This document shows, one piece after another, positions 47,078-56,720 of a stretch of 64,000 bases of DNA. The translations under genes and the position numbers were made by a program. The notes under the pieces were generated by a model that saw only the letters and a list, made by a program, of their open reading frames with translations, was not told the DNA's origin and searched no databases. Origin of the DNA: Pseudomonas sp. SLFW (GTDB lineage Bacteria; Pseudomonadota; Gammaproteobacteria; Pseudomonadales; Pseudomonadaceae); contig NZ_JAAAKW010000006.1 in the NCBI RefSeq assembly GCF_009905615.1, positions 248,001 to 312,000 on the forward strand, read 5' to 3'. Numbering within the stretch: the first letter of the stretch is position 1; each line of letters opens with the position of its first letter.

Positions 47078-48115
47078 TTATTCAGCCGACGACGGCTTTT
47101 CCCACAGGTTGATCCCGCCTTCCACCGCGAACCGGTCGATTTCGGCCAGTTCTTCCTTGCTGAACACCAGGTTATCCAGCGCCCCGACGTTCTCGATGAT
47201 CTGCTCCGGACGGCTTGCGCCAATCAGCGCGGAGGTCACGCGAGGGTCGCGCAAGGTCCAGGCCAGCGCCATTTGCGCCAGGCTTTGGCCGCGACGTTTG
47301 GCGATCTCATTCAACGCACGGACGTGTTCGATGTTCTTCTCGGACAGGTGCGACGCCTGCAATGAACCACCGCCTGGGCGATTGACCCGCGCATCTTTCG
47401 GAATACCGTTCAGGTATTTGTCCGACAGCAGCCCTTGGGCCAGCGCTGTAAAGGCGATGACGCCCGAGCCCAGCTCGTCTGTCGTGTCCAGCAGGTCTTT
47501 TTCCACCCAACGGTTGAGCAGGTTGTAGGCCGGTTGGTGAATCAGCAGCGGCACTTTCCACTCTTTCAGCAAACCCGCAATTTCTCGGGTCTTGGCGCCC
47601 GAGTAAGACGAAATCCCGATGTACAGCGCCTTGCCTTGCTGAACCGCCGTGGCCAGCGCACCGGCAGTCTCTTCCAGTGGGGTGTCAGGGTCGAAGCGGT
47701 GCGAATAAAAGATATCCACATAATCGAGACCCATGCGCTGCAGGCTCTGGTCGAGGCTGGCCAGCACGTATTTTCGCGAACCGCCGCCCTGGCCATAAGG
47801 GCCTGGCCACATGTCCCAACCGGCTTTGGTGGAGATAATCAGCTCGTCGCGGTATGGCTTGAAGTCTTCGCGCAGCAAACGACCGAAGTTGACCTCGGCG
47901 CTGCCGTAGGGCGGGCCGTAGTTGTTCGCCAGGTCAAAGTGGTTGATGCCCAGATCGAACGCAGTGCGCAGCATGGCGCGCTGGGTTTCTATCGGCGTGC
48001 TGTCGCCAAAGTTGTGCCAGAGGCCCATGGACAGCGCTGGGAGCACCAGGCCGCTGCGGCCCACGCGGCGATACGGAACGCGCTCGTAGCGATTTTCGGC
48101 AGCAATGTAAGTCAT
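47078..48115 (-). CDS. aldo/keto reductase, L-glyceraldehyde 3-phosphate reductase type (YghZ)
   Basis: NADPH-dependent reductase of 345 residues from ATG 48115. The N-terminus (YRRVGRSGLVLPALSMGLWHNFG), the catalytic Asp/Tyr in FDLANNYG and later HRFDPDTP and ALIGASRPEQI are typical of the YghZ/MgrA branch, which detoxifies L-glyceraldehyde 3-phosphate and methylglyoxal. The in vivo substrate is not certain. Divergent from a LysR gene that may control it. Confidence 0.87.
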   Translation of the reverse strand: MTYIAAENRYERVPYRRVGRSGLVLPALSMGLWHNFGDSTPIETQRAMLRTAFDLGINHFDLANNYGPPYGSAEVNFGRLLREDFKPYRDELIISTKAGWDMWPGPYGQGGGSRKYVLASLDQSLQRMGLDYVDIFYSHRFDPDTPLEETAGALATAVQQGKALYIGISSYSGAKTREIAGLLKEWKVPLLIHQPAYNLLNRWVEKDLLDTTDELGSGVIAFTALAQGLLSDKYLNGIPKDARVNRPGGGSLQASHLSEKNIEHVRALNEIAKRRGQSLAQMALAWTLRDPRVTSALIGASRPEQIIENVGALDNLVFSKEELAEIDRFAVEGGINLWEKPSSAE

Positions 48116-48258
48116 GCAGTCCTCTCTTCTTTTTGAATGGCATGGAGCGATAAGAAGTGTCGATGGATACGTCGTAGCAGAAGCGATAAAGCGAGTATAT
48201 TCAGCCCTCGTGACGCTCGAAAAATGCTTTATTCCTCTCGCTGACATCGGTTTCTGAT

Positions 48259-49107
48259 ATGGATATGCGTCAACTCAATGCGTTCATCGCCGTGTTCGAA
48301 GAGCGCAACATTACCTCGGCGGCGCAGCGCCTGTTCACCAGCCAGCCTACGCTGTCGGTCACCATTCGCCAGCTCGAAGACGCGCTGGGGACGACGCTGT
48401 TTCAACGTCTGCCACGGGGCGTCGAGGTCACCGACGATGCGCGCACGCTTTACCCGCAGGCCCGTCGGTTGCTGGCGGAAGCCCTGGCGCTGAGCAATCA
48501 GTTTCGCCAGCGCAATGATCGGCTGACGCTGGAAATGGGCGTCGAAAGCGAGATCGCTGCCAGCCATCTTGAGGCGTTTTTGGCGATGGCCTATCGCGTC
48601 GTGCCCAACCTGCTCCTTACCTTGCACGATGGGTGCAGCGGCGATGCGCGGTTGTCGGTGGAAGAGGATTGTTGCGAGGACGAACTGTTCTTGCCGCTGT
48701 GGGAAGAGCCTTTCGTGCTAGCCCTTTCAGCGAGCCACCCATTGGCAGATCAGCCTCATCTGGATGAAGCCGACCTCGCCAACGTGCAATGGATCACCTG
48801 CCCTTCTCACCCTTCCCACCAGCGATTGATGGAGTTGTACAACCGCAGTTCGGGTTCAGTGGTGGCGACCGCAGGTTCGATGACGCTGGCATTGCGTTTG
48901 GTGGCGGCTGGGGCGGGGTTGGCGATGTTGCCGGACTCGATGGTGAGTCACCACGCGGGAGTCATTTCCCGTCCAGCGCGCATGCCCAGCCTGATTCGTC
49001 GGGTGGGCTTGTGCTACGCGGCGCAGGCACTGGATGTGCCAGCGCTGCGGTTGTTGCACGGGCATTTGCAGGGTGCGCCTGATCTCGAATCGGTACACAC
49101 CCTGTAG
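48259..49107 (+). CDS. LysR family transcriptional regulator
   Basis: 282 residues. The winged helix-turn-helix occupies about 1-60 (NITSAAQRLFTSQPTLSVTIRQLEDALG), followed by the substrate-binding domain. Slightly short compared with the usual ~300; the first subdomain (about 90-165) appears compressed. It is divergent from the aldo/keto reductase gene 143 bases away, the usual arrangement of regulator and target. Confidence 0.88.
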   Translation: MDMRQLNAFIAVFEERNITSAAQRLFTSQPTLSVTIRQLEDALGTTLFQRLPRGVEVTDDARTLYPQARRLLAEALALSNQFRQRNDRLTLEMGVESEIAASHLEAFLAMAYRVVPNLLLTLHDGCSGDARLSVEEDCCEDELFLPLWEEPFVLALSASHPLADQPHLDEADLANVQWITCPSHPSHQRLMELYNRSSGSVVATAGSMTLALRLVAAGAGLAMLPDSMVSHHAGVISRPARMPSLIRRVGLCYAAQALDVPALRLLHGHLQGAPDLESVHTL

Positions 49108-49121
49108 GCGTTAACTGAAAT

Positions 49122-49212
49122 CTGTGGGAGCGAATTCATTCGCGAAAGATGCGTCAGGCGACACATGTGTATCGGCTATACGATTGCATCGCGAATGAAT
49201 TCGCTCCTACAG
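49122..49212. repeat. REP doublet, class C
   Basis: Units at 49122-49146 and 49189-49212, inverted. It lies between the convergent LysR and betT genes. Confidence 0.9.
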
Positions 49213-49234
49213 AACTCATCAGGCGGACTTCGGG

Positions 49235-51229
49235 CTACCGCACCAAATGCAAAAACTGCATGTGCCGTTCGTACTGGTCGAGGATGTCGTTGATCACCTG
49301 CTCCTTGGTGTAGCCCACCAGGTCGTAGTCCTGACTGCCCTCGCTCAAATGCACTTCGGCGCGGTAGTAGCGGCGGTTGTTGAGCTGTTTCGATCCCATC
49401 CCCGCCCGGGCGAACGATGGCGTGAAATAGCCACGCATCGTCACCTGATAAATAAAAGGCCGTTCCTCACCATGGCCGATTTCCAGGCCGACAGTGTGAT
49501 TTGCTGGATCGGGCTGAGTGATCACGCTCAGCCCCTTCTCGGCGAATACCTCCGTCACGTCCTGAATCGCCGGGCGCACGGTCTGGTCGAGGAACCGGTA
49601 CACCTCGTCACGAGACGGAAAGTGCACGGCCTGACTCAAACGCTGGCGCCAGCCTCCACGCCTCGCACCCGACACAGGCGCCAGCGAATACAGCTGAGCG
49701 ATCTGCCGTTGCGACTCCAGATGAAATGCCTTGTGCAGCCCCCACATCATGGTCAGCAAAATCAACGAGAACGGCAGCGAGGTCAGCACCACCGCCGATT
49801 TCAACGCATCGATGCTGCCCGAGAACAAGAGCCCGCTGGTGATCAGCGCTGTCATCACGCCCCAGAACACCCGCAGCCATTTCGGGCCGTCTTCGTCGGG
49901 ACTGCCGCCTTTTGCAGACAGCGTCGACAACACGACCGTGCCCGAATCGGCCGAGGTGACGAAGAACACGAAGCTGATGAACACCGTGACGGCGATGACG
50001 GTTTTGCTCCACGGGTAGTTGTGCAGCATCAGGTAGAGGGTCATGGACGGGTCGTCGATGGCCGACTGTCCCAGCGCGGTCATGCCGTGGTTGAGCACCT
50101 GGTCGATGGCGCTGTTGCCGAAGATCGACATCCACGCGAGGGTGAACCCTAGCGGAATCAACAACACGCCAAAGACGAATTCGCGGATCGTGCGCCCCCT
50201 TGAAATGCGGGCGATGAACAGACCGACAAACGGCGACCACGCGATCCACCAGGCCCAATAGAACACGGTCCAGCCGCCGAGCCAGTTGTTGGGCGCGTCG
50301 TAGGCGTACACGTCGAAGCTTTTGGTGGGCAGCGCGCCGAGGTAGTCGCCGATGTTCTGCACCAGCGTATTGAGCAAATGCTGAGTCGGCCCCGCAAACA
50401 GCACGAACAGCAACAACGCGCAGGCGAGCAACATGTTGATGTCGGACATGACCCGCACGCCTTTGTCGACACCCGCCACCGCCACGAGAATTGCCGCGCC
50501 CATCATCAGCGTGATCAACCCGACCTGAATCCAGTGGGTATGGGCCACGCCGAACAGATAGTCCAGCCCCGAATTCAGGTGCAGCACGCCGAAGCCCATG
50601 TCGGCGCCGAGGCCGAAGACCGTGGCGATGATGCCGAAACCGTCCACCGCGTAGCCGATAGGGCCGTTAATGCGTTTGCCGATCAACGGGTACAGCGCCG
50701 AGCGCAGGGCCAGCGGCAGGTTGTGGCGATAGGCGAAATAGGCGAGCGCCATGCCGACAAAGGCGAAAACGCCCCAGCCATGCAGGCCCCAATGCAGAAA
50801 CAGCAGCTGCATGGCCTGACGGGCCGATTCTGTAGTCCCGCCCTCGCCTTGTGGCGGTTGGAGCATGTGGGTCAAGGGTTCGGAGACGCAGAAAAAGAAG
50901 AGCGTGATGCTGATCCCCGCTGCGAACAACATGCCTGCCCAGGACAGGTAGCTGAACTCGGGTTCGTCGTGATCGGCGCCGAGTTTGATCTTGCCGTAGC
51001 CGGACAGCGCCGTGATCACCACGAACAGCAAATACAGGGTCATGGCCAGCATGTAATACCAGCCAACGGTATTGGCGGCCCAGTTCTGCGCGGCCAGGAG
51101 CCACTGGCCGGACGCCTCGGGGAAGCTGATGACGACCAGTCCGAAGATCAGAATGAAACTGGCGGCGAAGTAGAAAACGGGGGCATTCATGCGCGCCGGC
51201 GCGTTGCTTTGCGCGCTCGGGACACTCAT
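49235..51229 (-). CDS. betT: BCCT family choline transporter BetT
   Basis: High-affinity choline uptake for glycine betaine synthesis and catabolism. 664 residues: 12 predicted membrane segments (about 15-500), including the BCCT signature region around TVFYWAWWIAWSPFVGLFIARISRGR, and a cytoplasmic C-terminal domain of about 150 residues, as in E. coli BetT, linked to osmotic activation. A BetI-like operator lies about 100 bases upstream (51331-51344), supporting the choline assignment over glycine betaine. Confidence 0.92.
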   Translation of the reverse strand: MSVPSAQSNAPARMNAPVFYFAASFILIFGLVVISFPEASGQWLLAAQNWAANTVGWYYMLAMTLYLLFVVITALSGYGKIKLGADHDEPEFSYLSWAGMLFAAGISITLFFFCVSEPLTHMLQPPQGEGGTTESARQAMQLLFLHWGLHGWGVFAFVGMALAYFAYRHNLPLALRSALYPLIGKRINGPIGYAVDGFGIIATVFGLGADMGFGVLHLNSGLDYLFGVAHTHWIQVGLITLMMGAAILVAVAGVDKGVRVMSDINMLLACALLLFVLFAGPTQHLLNTLVQNIGDYLGALPTKSFDVYAYDAPNNWLGGWTVFYWAWWIAWSPFVGLFIARISRGRTIREFVFGVLLIPLGFTLAWMSIFGNSAIDQVLNHGMTALGQSAIDDPSMTLYLMLHNYPWSKTVIAVTVFISFVFFVTSADSGTVVLSTLSAKGGSPDEDGPKWLRVFWGVMTALITSGLLFSGSIDALKSAVVLTSLPFSLILLTMMWGLHKAFHLESQRQIAQLYSLAPVSGARRGGWRQRLSQAVHFPSRDEVYRFLDQTVRPAIQDVTEVFAEKGLSVITQPDPANHTVGLEIGHGEERPFIYQVTMRGYFTPSFARAGMGSKQLNNRRYYRAEVHLSEGSQDYDLVGYTKEQVINDILDQYERHMQFLHLVR

Positions 51230-51327
51230 GCGAATACCGCCGTGAGCGGGGTGAAAACGTTCGTCTGAAGCGGATACGGCAAGGGTAGGCCTCCTGTTGC
51301 AAGCGGGCAGCGAACCACCGGTTTAAC

Positions 51328-51347
51328 TTGATTGAACGTTCAATTAA
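51328..51347. promoter_or_regulatory. BetI-type operator upstream of betT
   Basis: TTGATTGAACGTTCAATTAA contains the perfect 14-base palindrome ATTGAACGTTCAAT (51331-51344). It closely resembles the ATTGGACGTTCAAT-type site bound by the choline-responsive repressor BetI. betI itself is not in this window. Confidence 0.78.
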
Positions 51348-51417
51348 AACATGGATAGGGGTGAAAGGACCAATTGCAGGGACCGACAGGCACACATCAA
51401 CCCCGCTTAAATGCTGA

Positions 51418-51510
51418 CCTGCAGGAGTGAGCTTGCTCGCGATCGCGGTGGGTCAGACCCCATTAAGGTGACCATTCTGACGCCATCGCGAGCAAGCTCA
51501 CTCCTACAGG
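51418..51510. repeat. REP doublet, class B
   Basis: Units at 51418-51443 and 51485-51510, inverted; the left unit begins CCTGCAGG instead of CCTGTAGG. It lies between the betT promoter region and the end of the serine acetyltransferase gene. Confidence 0.9.
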
Positions 51511-51522
51511 GGCCGGGGATGA

Positions 51523-52485
51523 TTACTTCTGCGTCCCGTCGTCGTGTTGCAGGCTCGCCTGATTCACGTTGCTGTCAGGCGCCACGCTGCGGGTGAGCCA
51601 GACGTTGCCGCCGATGGTCGAACCTTTGCCGATGGTGATACGGCCCAGAATGGTCGCACCCGCGTAAATCACCACGTCGTCTTCGACAATCGGGTGCCGC
51701 GCATGGCCTTTCTGCAGATGGCCATCTTCGTCCGCCGGGAAGCGCTTGGCGCCCAATGTGACGGCCTGATAGATGCGCACGCGCTCGCCGATGATGGCCG
51801 TCTCGCCAATGACCACGCCCGTGCCGTGATCGATGAAAAAACTCAGGCCGACCTGTGCGCCAGGGTGAATATCGATGCCCGTAGCCGAATGCGCCAACTC
51901 GGAACTGATCCGCGCCAGTAACGGCAAACCATTGTTATAGAGGTGATGCGCCAGACGATGATGGATCACCGCCAGAATGCCCGGATAGCACAGCAGCACT
52001 TCATCGACGCTGCGCGCCGCCGGGTCGCCCTGATAGGCCGCGAGCACATCGGTATCGAGCACGCGCCGAATGTTGGGCAAGGCACTGGCGAAATCCTGAA
52101 TCAGGCGCTCGGCATGCACGTCAGCGCAGCTGGCATCTTCGCCTCGCTGGCGGGCGACGTAGCGCAATTCAAGACGTGCTTGATCCAGCAGCGAGTTGAG
52201 TGCCACGTCCAGGGTGTGGCCGACGTAAAAGTCTTCGCTCTCTTCGCGCAGGTCCACCGGCCCCAGGCGCATCGGAAACAGTGCGCCGCTCAACGCTTCA
52301 AGAATGTCGCGCATGGCCTCGCGGGAAGGCAGTTCGCGGCCGCCCTTCTCTCCGCTGACACGGCCATTGCGGGTGCGCCAGTCGTCACGCGCGGCGCGCA
52401 GCTCACCCACGATCCGCTGCAACTGCCAGTGGCCGGTCACCCCCTCCGCGCAGTCTTTCGGAGACAGTTCGGGAATAGTGCTCAC
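51523..52485 (-). CDS. epsC: serine O-acetyltransferase, EpsC type
   Basis: Acetylates L-serine with acetyl-CoA, the first step of cysteine synthesis. 320 residues. An N-terminal helical domain of about 180 residues precedes the left-handed beta-helix with hexapeptide repeats ([48 protein letters not shown]). The catalytic His/Asp are in FFIDHGTG. Longer than enteric CysE, as EpsC-type enzymes are. Divergent from the D-cysteine desulfhydrase gene. Confidence 0.9.
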   Translation of the reverse strand: MSTIPELSPKDCAEGVTGHWQLQRIVGELRAARDDWRTRNGRVSGEKGGRELPSREAMRDILEALSGALFPMRLGPVDLREESEDFYVGHTLDVALNSLLDQARLELRYVARQRGEDASCADVHAERLIQDFASALPNIRRVLDTDVLAAYQGDPAARSVDEVLLCYPGILAVIHHRLAHHLYNNGLPLLARISSELAHSATGIDIHPGAQVGLSFFIDHGTGVVIGETAIIGERVRIYQAVTLGAKRFPADEDGHLQKGHARHPIVEDDVVIYAGATILGRITIGKGSTIGGNVWLTRSVAPDSNVNQASLQHDDGTQK

Positions 52486-52683
52486 GCAGATTTCTCCTCA
52501 GTTCAACGGCTCGTCAGGCTGGACATGGCCGAAAGTGGAACCACTCTACGGCGAGCGTTGCCGCAAAAAAATAACAATTTTCGTGAGGCTTTCATCCGCC
52601 GAGCGCAGGAAAGCATCAGGTTGCCCTGTGGGAAACGTCTGCCTATAGTCCAGCGACTCACTCGCGGATACCTCGACACGACC

Positions 52684-53685
52684 ATGATCAAACAACAGCT
52701 CGACCGTTTTAATCGCCTGGACCTGCTGGGTGCTCCAACGCCGCTGGAGAAGCTGGAACGCCTGTCGGCCTGGGCCGGTCGCGACATATACGTGAAGCGC
52801 GACGACATCACACCGCTCGCCATGGGCGGTAACAAGCTGCGCAAGCTCGAATACCTCGCCGCCGACGCGTTGGCCCAAGGCGCTGACACCCTGATCACGG
52901 CGGGTGCCATCCAGTCGAACCACGTGCGCCAGACCGCCGCGCTGGCCGCCAAGCTGGGGCTGGGTTGCATCGCGCTGTTGGAAAATCCGATTGGCACCGA
53001 AGACAGCAATTACCTCGGCAACGGCAACCGTCTGCTGCTGGACCTGTTCGACGCCAAGGTCGAGTTGGTGGAAAACCTGGACAACGCGGACGAGCTTCTT
53101 CAGGCCTTGGCCGCTCGCCTCAGCAACAGCGGCAAAAAGCCGTACCTCGTGCCGATTGGCGGATCCAGCCCGGTGGGTGCGCTGGGTTATGTGCGGGCGG
53201 GCTTTGAACTGGCGGAACAGATCCATCAGACGGGACTGGAATTCGCCGCCGTTGTGCTGGCTTCTGGGAGTGCAGGCACCCACAGCGGCCTTGGTCTGGC
53301 GTTGGCAGAGGCCTTGCCGGATTTGCCGGTGATCGGCGTGACGGTTTCCCGCCCTGAGGAAACCCAGGCGCCGAAGGTACAAGGACTGGCCGAACGCACC
53401 GTCGAGCTGCTGGGCGAGGCATTGCCCTCAGCGTTCAAGGTCAACCTGTGGGATGAATACTACGGTCCGCGTTATGGCGAACCGAACGCTGGCACCCTCG
53501 CAGCGATCCGGTTGGTTGCCAGTCAGGAAGGGCTGCTGCTGGACCCGGTGTACACCGGCAAGGCAATGGCCGGCTTGCTGGACGGCATCGGTCGGCAGCG
53601 TCTGGACGACGGCCCGGTCATCTTCCTGCACACCGGCGGCGGACCTGCCTTGTTTGCGTATCCAGGTGTTTTCTCCGCCCAATAA
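52684..53685 (+). CDS. dcyD: D-cysteine desulfhydrase
   Basis: PLP enzyme of the ACC deaminase family that degrades D-cysteine to pyruvate, sulfide and ammonia. ATG 52684 gives 333 residues. The PLP lysine is in [11 protein letters not shown] (near 50), substrate loop [12 protein letters not shown], and phosphate-binding [10 protein letters not shown]. The neighbouring cystine-type ABC importer (from 53947) is the arrangement known from enteric bacteria for cystine and D-cysteine use. Confidence 0.92.
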   Translation: MIKQQLDRFNRLDLLGAPTPLEKLERLSAWAGRDIYVKRDDITPLAMGGNKLRKLEYLAADALAQGADTLITAGAIQSNHVRQTAALAAKLGLGCIALLENPIGTEDSNYLGNGNRLLLDLFDAKVELVENLDNADELLQALAARLSNSGKKPYLVPIGGSSPVGALGYVRAGFELAEQIHQTGLEFAAVVLASGSAGTHSGLGLALAEALPDLPVIGVTVSRPEETQAPKVQGLAERTVELLGEALPSAFKVNLWDEYYGPRYGEPNAGTLAAIRLVASQEGLLLDPVYTGKAMAGLLDGIGRQRLDDGPVIFLHTGGGPALFAYPGVFSAQ

Positions 53686-53780
53686 TGCGGCCTCTTGCAG
53701 CCTCCAGGTCCGCTTGATGACCTGTGGGAGAAGCCGGATTGCTACAGGGCTCGATCATATGCATTTATCGACTAAGTGAA

Positions 53781-53820
53781 CGATTTTTAATTATTTTTAA
53801 AACTAAACAACTGCTTTTAT
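53781..53820. promoter_or_regulatory. AT-rich tract upstream of the cystine transporter operon
   Basis: CGATTTTTAATTATTTTTAA and the following AAACTAAACAA stand out in a 60% G+C region. The tract lies about 130-165 bases before the transporter operon, where a CysB-like activator could bind. A similar tract precedes the SfnB-like genes. No specific consensus is claimed. Confidence 0.35.
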
Positions 53821-53946
53821 CATCGGTGCAACCCGCTCCTACAAAATCCGGCAGACCTCTGAAAAAGCTGGATAAAGCGGCGATGTCACAGTAGTTTCGT
53901 CAGGTCTGAATCGCACCTGACATTCCAATTAAAACAGGGGACTCAC

Positions 53947-54744
53947 ATGAACATGTCTGCAATTCGCCGCACTTTCTTGCTGTCGGCCTTCAGCCTGGTG
54001 CTGGGCACTGGCCTGGTGACTCACGCCGTCGCAGGTGAACAGCTGGACGCCATCAAAAAGAACGGCACCCTCAACGTCGGCCTTGAAGGCACTTATCCAC
54101 CGTTCAGCTTCGTGGGCGAAGACGGCAAGCTGACCGGTTTCGAGGTGGAGTTCTCTGAAGCGCTGGCCAAGGAACTGGGCGTCAAGGTCAAGCTGACCGC
54201 CACCCCATGGGCGGGCATCCTGGCGGCACTGGAGTCCAAGCGTCTGGACGTGGTGATCAACCAGGTGACCATCTCCGACGAGCGCAAGAAAAAATACGAC
54301 TTCTCTGAGCCGTACACCGTCTCCGGTATCCAGGCCCTGGTGCAAACCAAGGACGCTGGCGTGATCAAGACCGCCGCCGACCTGAAAGGCAAAAAAGTCG
54401 GTGTTGGCCTGGGCACCAACTACGAAGAATGGCTGAAAACCAACGTGCCTGATGCCATCGTCAAAACCTACGACGATGATCCGACCAAATATCAGGACCT
54501 GCGCGTAGGCCGTATCGACGCCATTCTGGTCGACCGCCTCGCGGCACTGGAGCTGGTCGCGAAAACCAAGGACAAACTGGCCGTTTCCGGCGAAGCGTTC
54601 TCCCGTCAGGAAGCGGGTATCGCACTGCGCAAAGGCGAGCCTGAATTGCTGGCCGCGATCAACAAGGCCATCGACAAGCTGCGCGCTGACGGTACCCTCG
54701 CCAAGCTGTCGCAGAAATACTTCAAGGCTGACGTGACCAAATGA
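53947..54744 (+). CDS. tcyJ: cystine-type ABC transporter substrate-binding protein (FliY/TcyJ)
   Basis: Periplasmic binding protein for L-cystine and related sulfur amino acids. 265 residues: signal peptide 1-29, then the SBP_bac_3 fold with LNVGLEGTYPPFSFVGEDGKLTGFEV, the first-lobe Arg region NQVTISDERKKKYDFSEPY and GVGLGTNYEEWL. No lipobox. Translation of the downstream permease is coupled (ATGA overlap). Confidence 0.93.
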   Translation: MNMSAIRRTFLLSAFSLVLGTGLVTHAVAGEQLDAIKKNGTLNVGLEGTYPPFSFVGEDGKLTGFEVEFSEALAKELGVKVKLTATPWAGILAALESKRLDVVINQVTISDERKKKYDFSEPYTVSGIQALVQTKDAGVIKTAADLKGKKVGVGLGTNYEEWLKTNVPDAIVKTYDDDPTKYQDLRVGRIDAILVDRLAALELVAKTKDKLAVSGEAFSRQEAGIALRKGEPELLAAINKAIDKLRADGTLAKLSQKYFKADVTK

Positions 54745-55409
54745 TTCCAGAGAGCCTACAGCTCGCGCTGGACTCCGCGCCCTTTCTGCTCAAGGGTGCG
54801 TATTACACGGTGGGTCTGAGTCTCGGATCGATGTTTTTCGGGTTGGTGCTGGGCTTCGGCCTGGCACTGATGCGTTTGTCGAAAGTCTGGCTCATCAGCG
54901 CCATCGCCAGGGTGTACGTGTCGTTCTTTCGCGGCACGCCCCTGCTGGTTCAGCTCTTCATGATTTATTACGGCCTGCCGGATCTGGGCATCGAACTCGA
55001 TGCGATCACGGCAGCGCTCATCGGTTTGTCATTGAACATGGCGGCTTACGCCTGTGAAATCCTGCGTGCCGCCATCGGTGCGGTGGATCGGGGTCAGTGG
55101 GAAGCCGCCGCCAGCATCGGCATGACCCGCGCTCAGGCCATGCGTCGGGCGATTCTGCCGCAAGCTGCGCGAACCGCATTACCACCGCTGGGCAACAGTT
55201 TTATCTCGCTGGTAAAGGACACGGCCATGGCCGCCACCATTCAGGTGCCGGAAGTGTTCCGTCAGGCGCAGCTGATTTCGTCGAGGACCCTGGAAGTCTT
55301 CACCATGTATTTCACCGTCGCGGTGATTTACTGGGTCCTGTGCACCGTGCTCGCGCACTTCCAGAACCGTCTGGAAGCCCGGGCCAACCGCCACGACGTG
55401 GAGTCCTGA
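54741..55409 (+). CDS. tcyL: cystine-type ABC transporter permease (TcyL)
   Basis: Inner-membrane permease of the polar amino acid family, 222 residues, with the EAA loop GQWEAAASIGMTRAQAMRRAILPQA. It overlaps the binding-protein gene by four bases. A single permease gene is present, so the channel should be a homodimer. Confidence 0.93.
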   Translation: MIPESLQLALDSAPFLLKGAYYTVGLSLGSMFFGLVLGFGLALMRLSKVWLISAIARVYVSFFRGTPLLVQLFMIYYGLPDLGIELDAITAALIGLSLNMAAYACEILRAAIGAVDRGQWEAAASIGMTRAQAMRRAILPQAARTALPPLGNSFISLVKDTAMAATIQVPEVFRQAQLISSRTLEVFTMYFTVAVIYWVLCTVLAHFQNRLEARANRHDVES

Positions 55410-55412
55410 GCC

Positions 55413-56156
55413 ATGATCACCGTTGAAAAACTGACCAAGGAATTCAAGGGCAATCAGGTCCTCAAGGGCATCGATCTCAAAGTCGAGCCGGGCGAAGTGG
55501 TGGCCATCATCGGCCCCAGCGGCTCAGGCAAGACGACGTTTCTGCGTTGCCTGAACTTCCTCGAAGAACCCACCAGCGGCACGATCGTCGTGGGCGACAT
55601 CAAGATCGATGGCAGCCGACCGCTGACCCAGCAGGCGGGGTTGATCCGGCAACTGCGCCAGCATGTCGGTTTCGTGTTCCAGAACTTCAACCTGTTCCCT
55701 CATCGCACGGCGCTGGAAAACGTCATCGAAGGCCCGACCGTGGTCAAGAAGATGCAACGTGCCCAAGCCATCGAATTGGGGCGCTCGCTGTTGGCCAAGG
55801 TTGGCTTGGCGGGCAAGGAAGACGCCTACCCGCGTCGTCTGTCCGGTGGCCAGCAACAGCGCGTGGCCATTGCCAGGGCCTTGGCGATGGAGCCGGAAGT
55901 CATTCTCTTCGATGAACCGACCTCTGCGCTGGACCCGGAGCTGGTGGGCGAGGTGTTGAGCGCCATCCGCGCCCTGGCCGAAGAAAAACGCACGATGGTC
56001 ATCGTCACCCACGAAATGAAATTCGCCCGTGACGTGGCCAATCGCGTGGTGTTCATCGACAAAGGCGTAATTGTCGAACAGGGCGACGCAAAGGAACTGT
56101 TCGCCAACCCTAAAGAAGAACGCACTCGGCAGTTTCTGGAGCGCAGCAGGAATTAG
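55413..56156 (+). CDS. tcyN: cystine-type ABC transporter ATP-binding protein (TcyN)
   Basis: ATPase subunit, 247 residues, starting three bases after the permease stop. Walker A GPSGSGKTT, signature LSGGQQQR, Walker B ILFDEPTSALDPE and the switch His (VTHEMKFAR) are intact. The set tcyJ-tcyL-tcyN, next to dcyD, supplies cystine/D-cysteine as a sulfur source. A terminator follows 22 bases after the stop. Confidence 0.93.
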   Translation: MITVEKLTKEFKGNQVLKGIDLKVEPGEVVAIIGPSGSGKTTFLRCLNFLEEPTSGTIVVGDIKIDGSRPLTQQAGLIRQLRQHVGFVFQNFNLFPHRTALENVIEGPTVVKKMQRAQAIELGRSLLAKVGLAGKEDAYPRRLSGGQQQRVAIARALAMEPEVILFDEPTSALDPELVGEVLSAIRALAEEKRTMVIVTHEMKFARDVANRVVFIDKGVIVEQGDAKELFANPKEERTRQFLERSRN

Positions 56157-56178
56157 TCCTACAACGCTTGCAGTATCG

Positions 56179-56204
56179 AACGGCGCCCTTGGGCGCCGTT
56201 TTCT
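56179..56204 (+). terminator. rho-independent terminator of the cystine transporter operon
   Basis: AACGGCGCC and GGCGCCGTT form a nine-base stem around a short loop, followed by TTCTTT. Confidence 0.85.
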
Positions 56205-56720
56205 TTGGGTCCAACATTTGGAAAAGTTTGGACCAAGCGAACATCCCCAATATTTTTCCGTACCTTCGCGCGCTTTCCATCAGCTTATCCAATGTTTCGT
56301 TCAACAATTGGCTTCACTTCTTATAACGTCGATTGACTTCCTGACATCCTACAAATAAAGCCGGCTCTCTCTGTGGTCTCACTCGTCTTTATCGCGATAA
56401 ACACGCTACCCAATTCATGTAAGGCATCATGCCGGTTCCCCGCCCCTACCCTTTGATACTTTGTAGGAAGGGTCTGTTTAATTGACACAAACGCCGTTAA
56501 GCCTCCTGAGCCATTGACAGATATGCAGTAACACAATTAGCTCGAATCGAAAACTAACTATCGCCTTGAAAAATTAGCAAGCTGGTATTTGGCACTATTT
56601 GTATGGTTTGCCAACACTGCGCATCGAGCGTGTACTAACGACATCGTTTCCAGAGAGGGCTTGCATCGAGAAAAACCGGTGCATGCTTTGTTCAAGTCCA
56701 TCATTCAGTGAGAACCCAAA
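56205..56720. other. AT-richer gap with no recognised gene
   Basis: After the transporter terminator these 516 bases are clearly more AT-rich than the surroundings, with no convincing frame, repeat or RNA structure. It forms the leader of the two-repeat protein gene at 56721, whose promoter I cannot place. The base composition suggests acquired DNA or decayed sequence. Confidence 0.5.

Noticed and set aside
53706..53850. GTGGGAGAAGCCGGA and CCCGCTCCTACAAAATCCGG as another REP doublet
   Set aside because: The arms share only short pieces with REP classes A-C and do not pair well; at most a decayed element.
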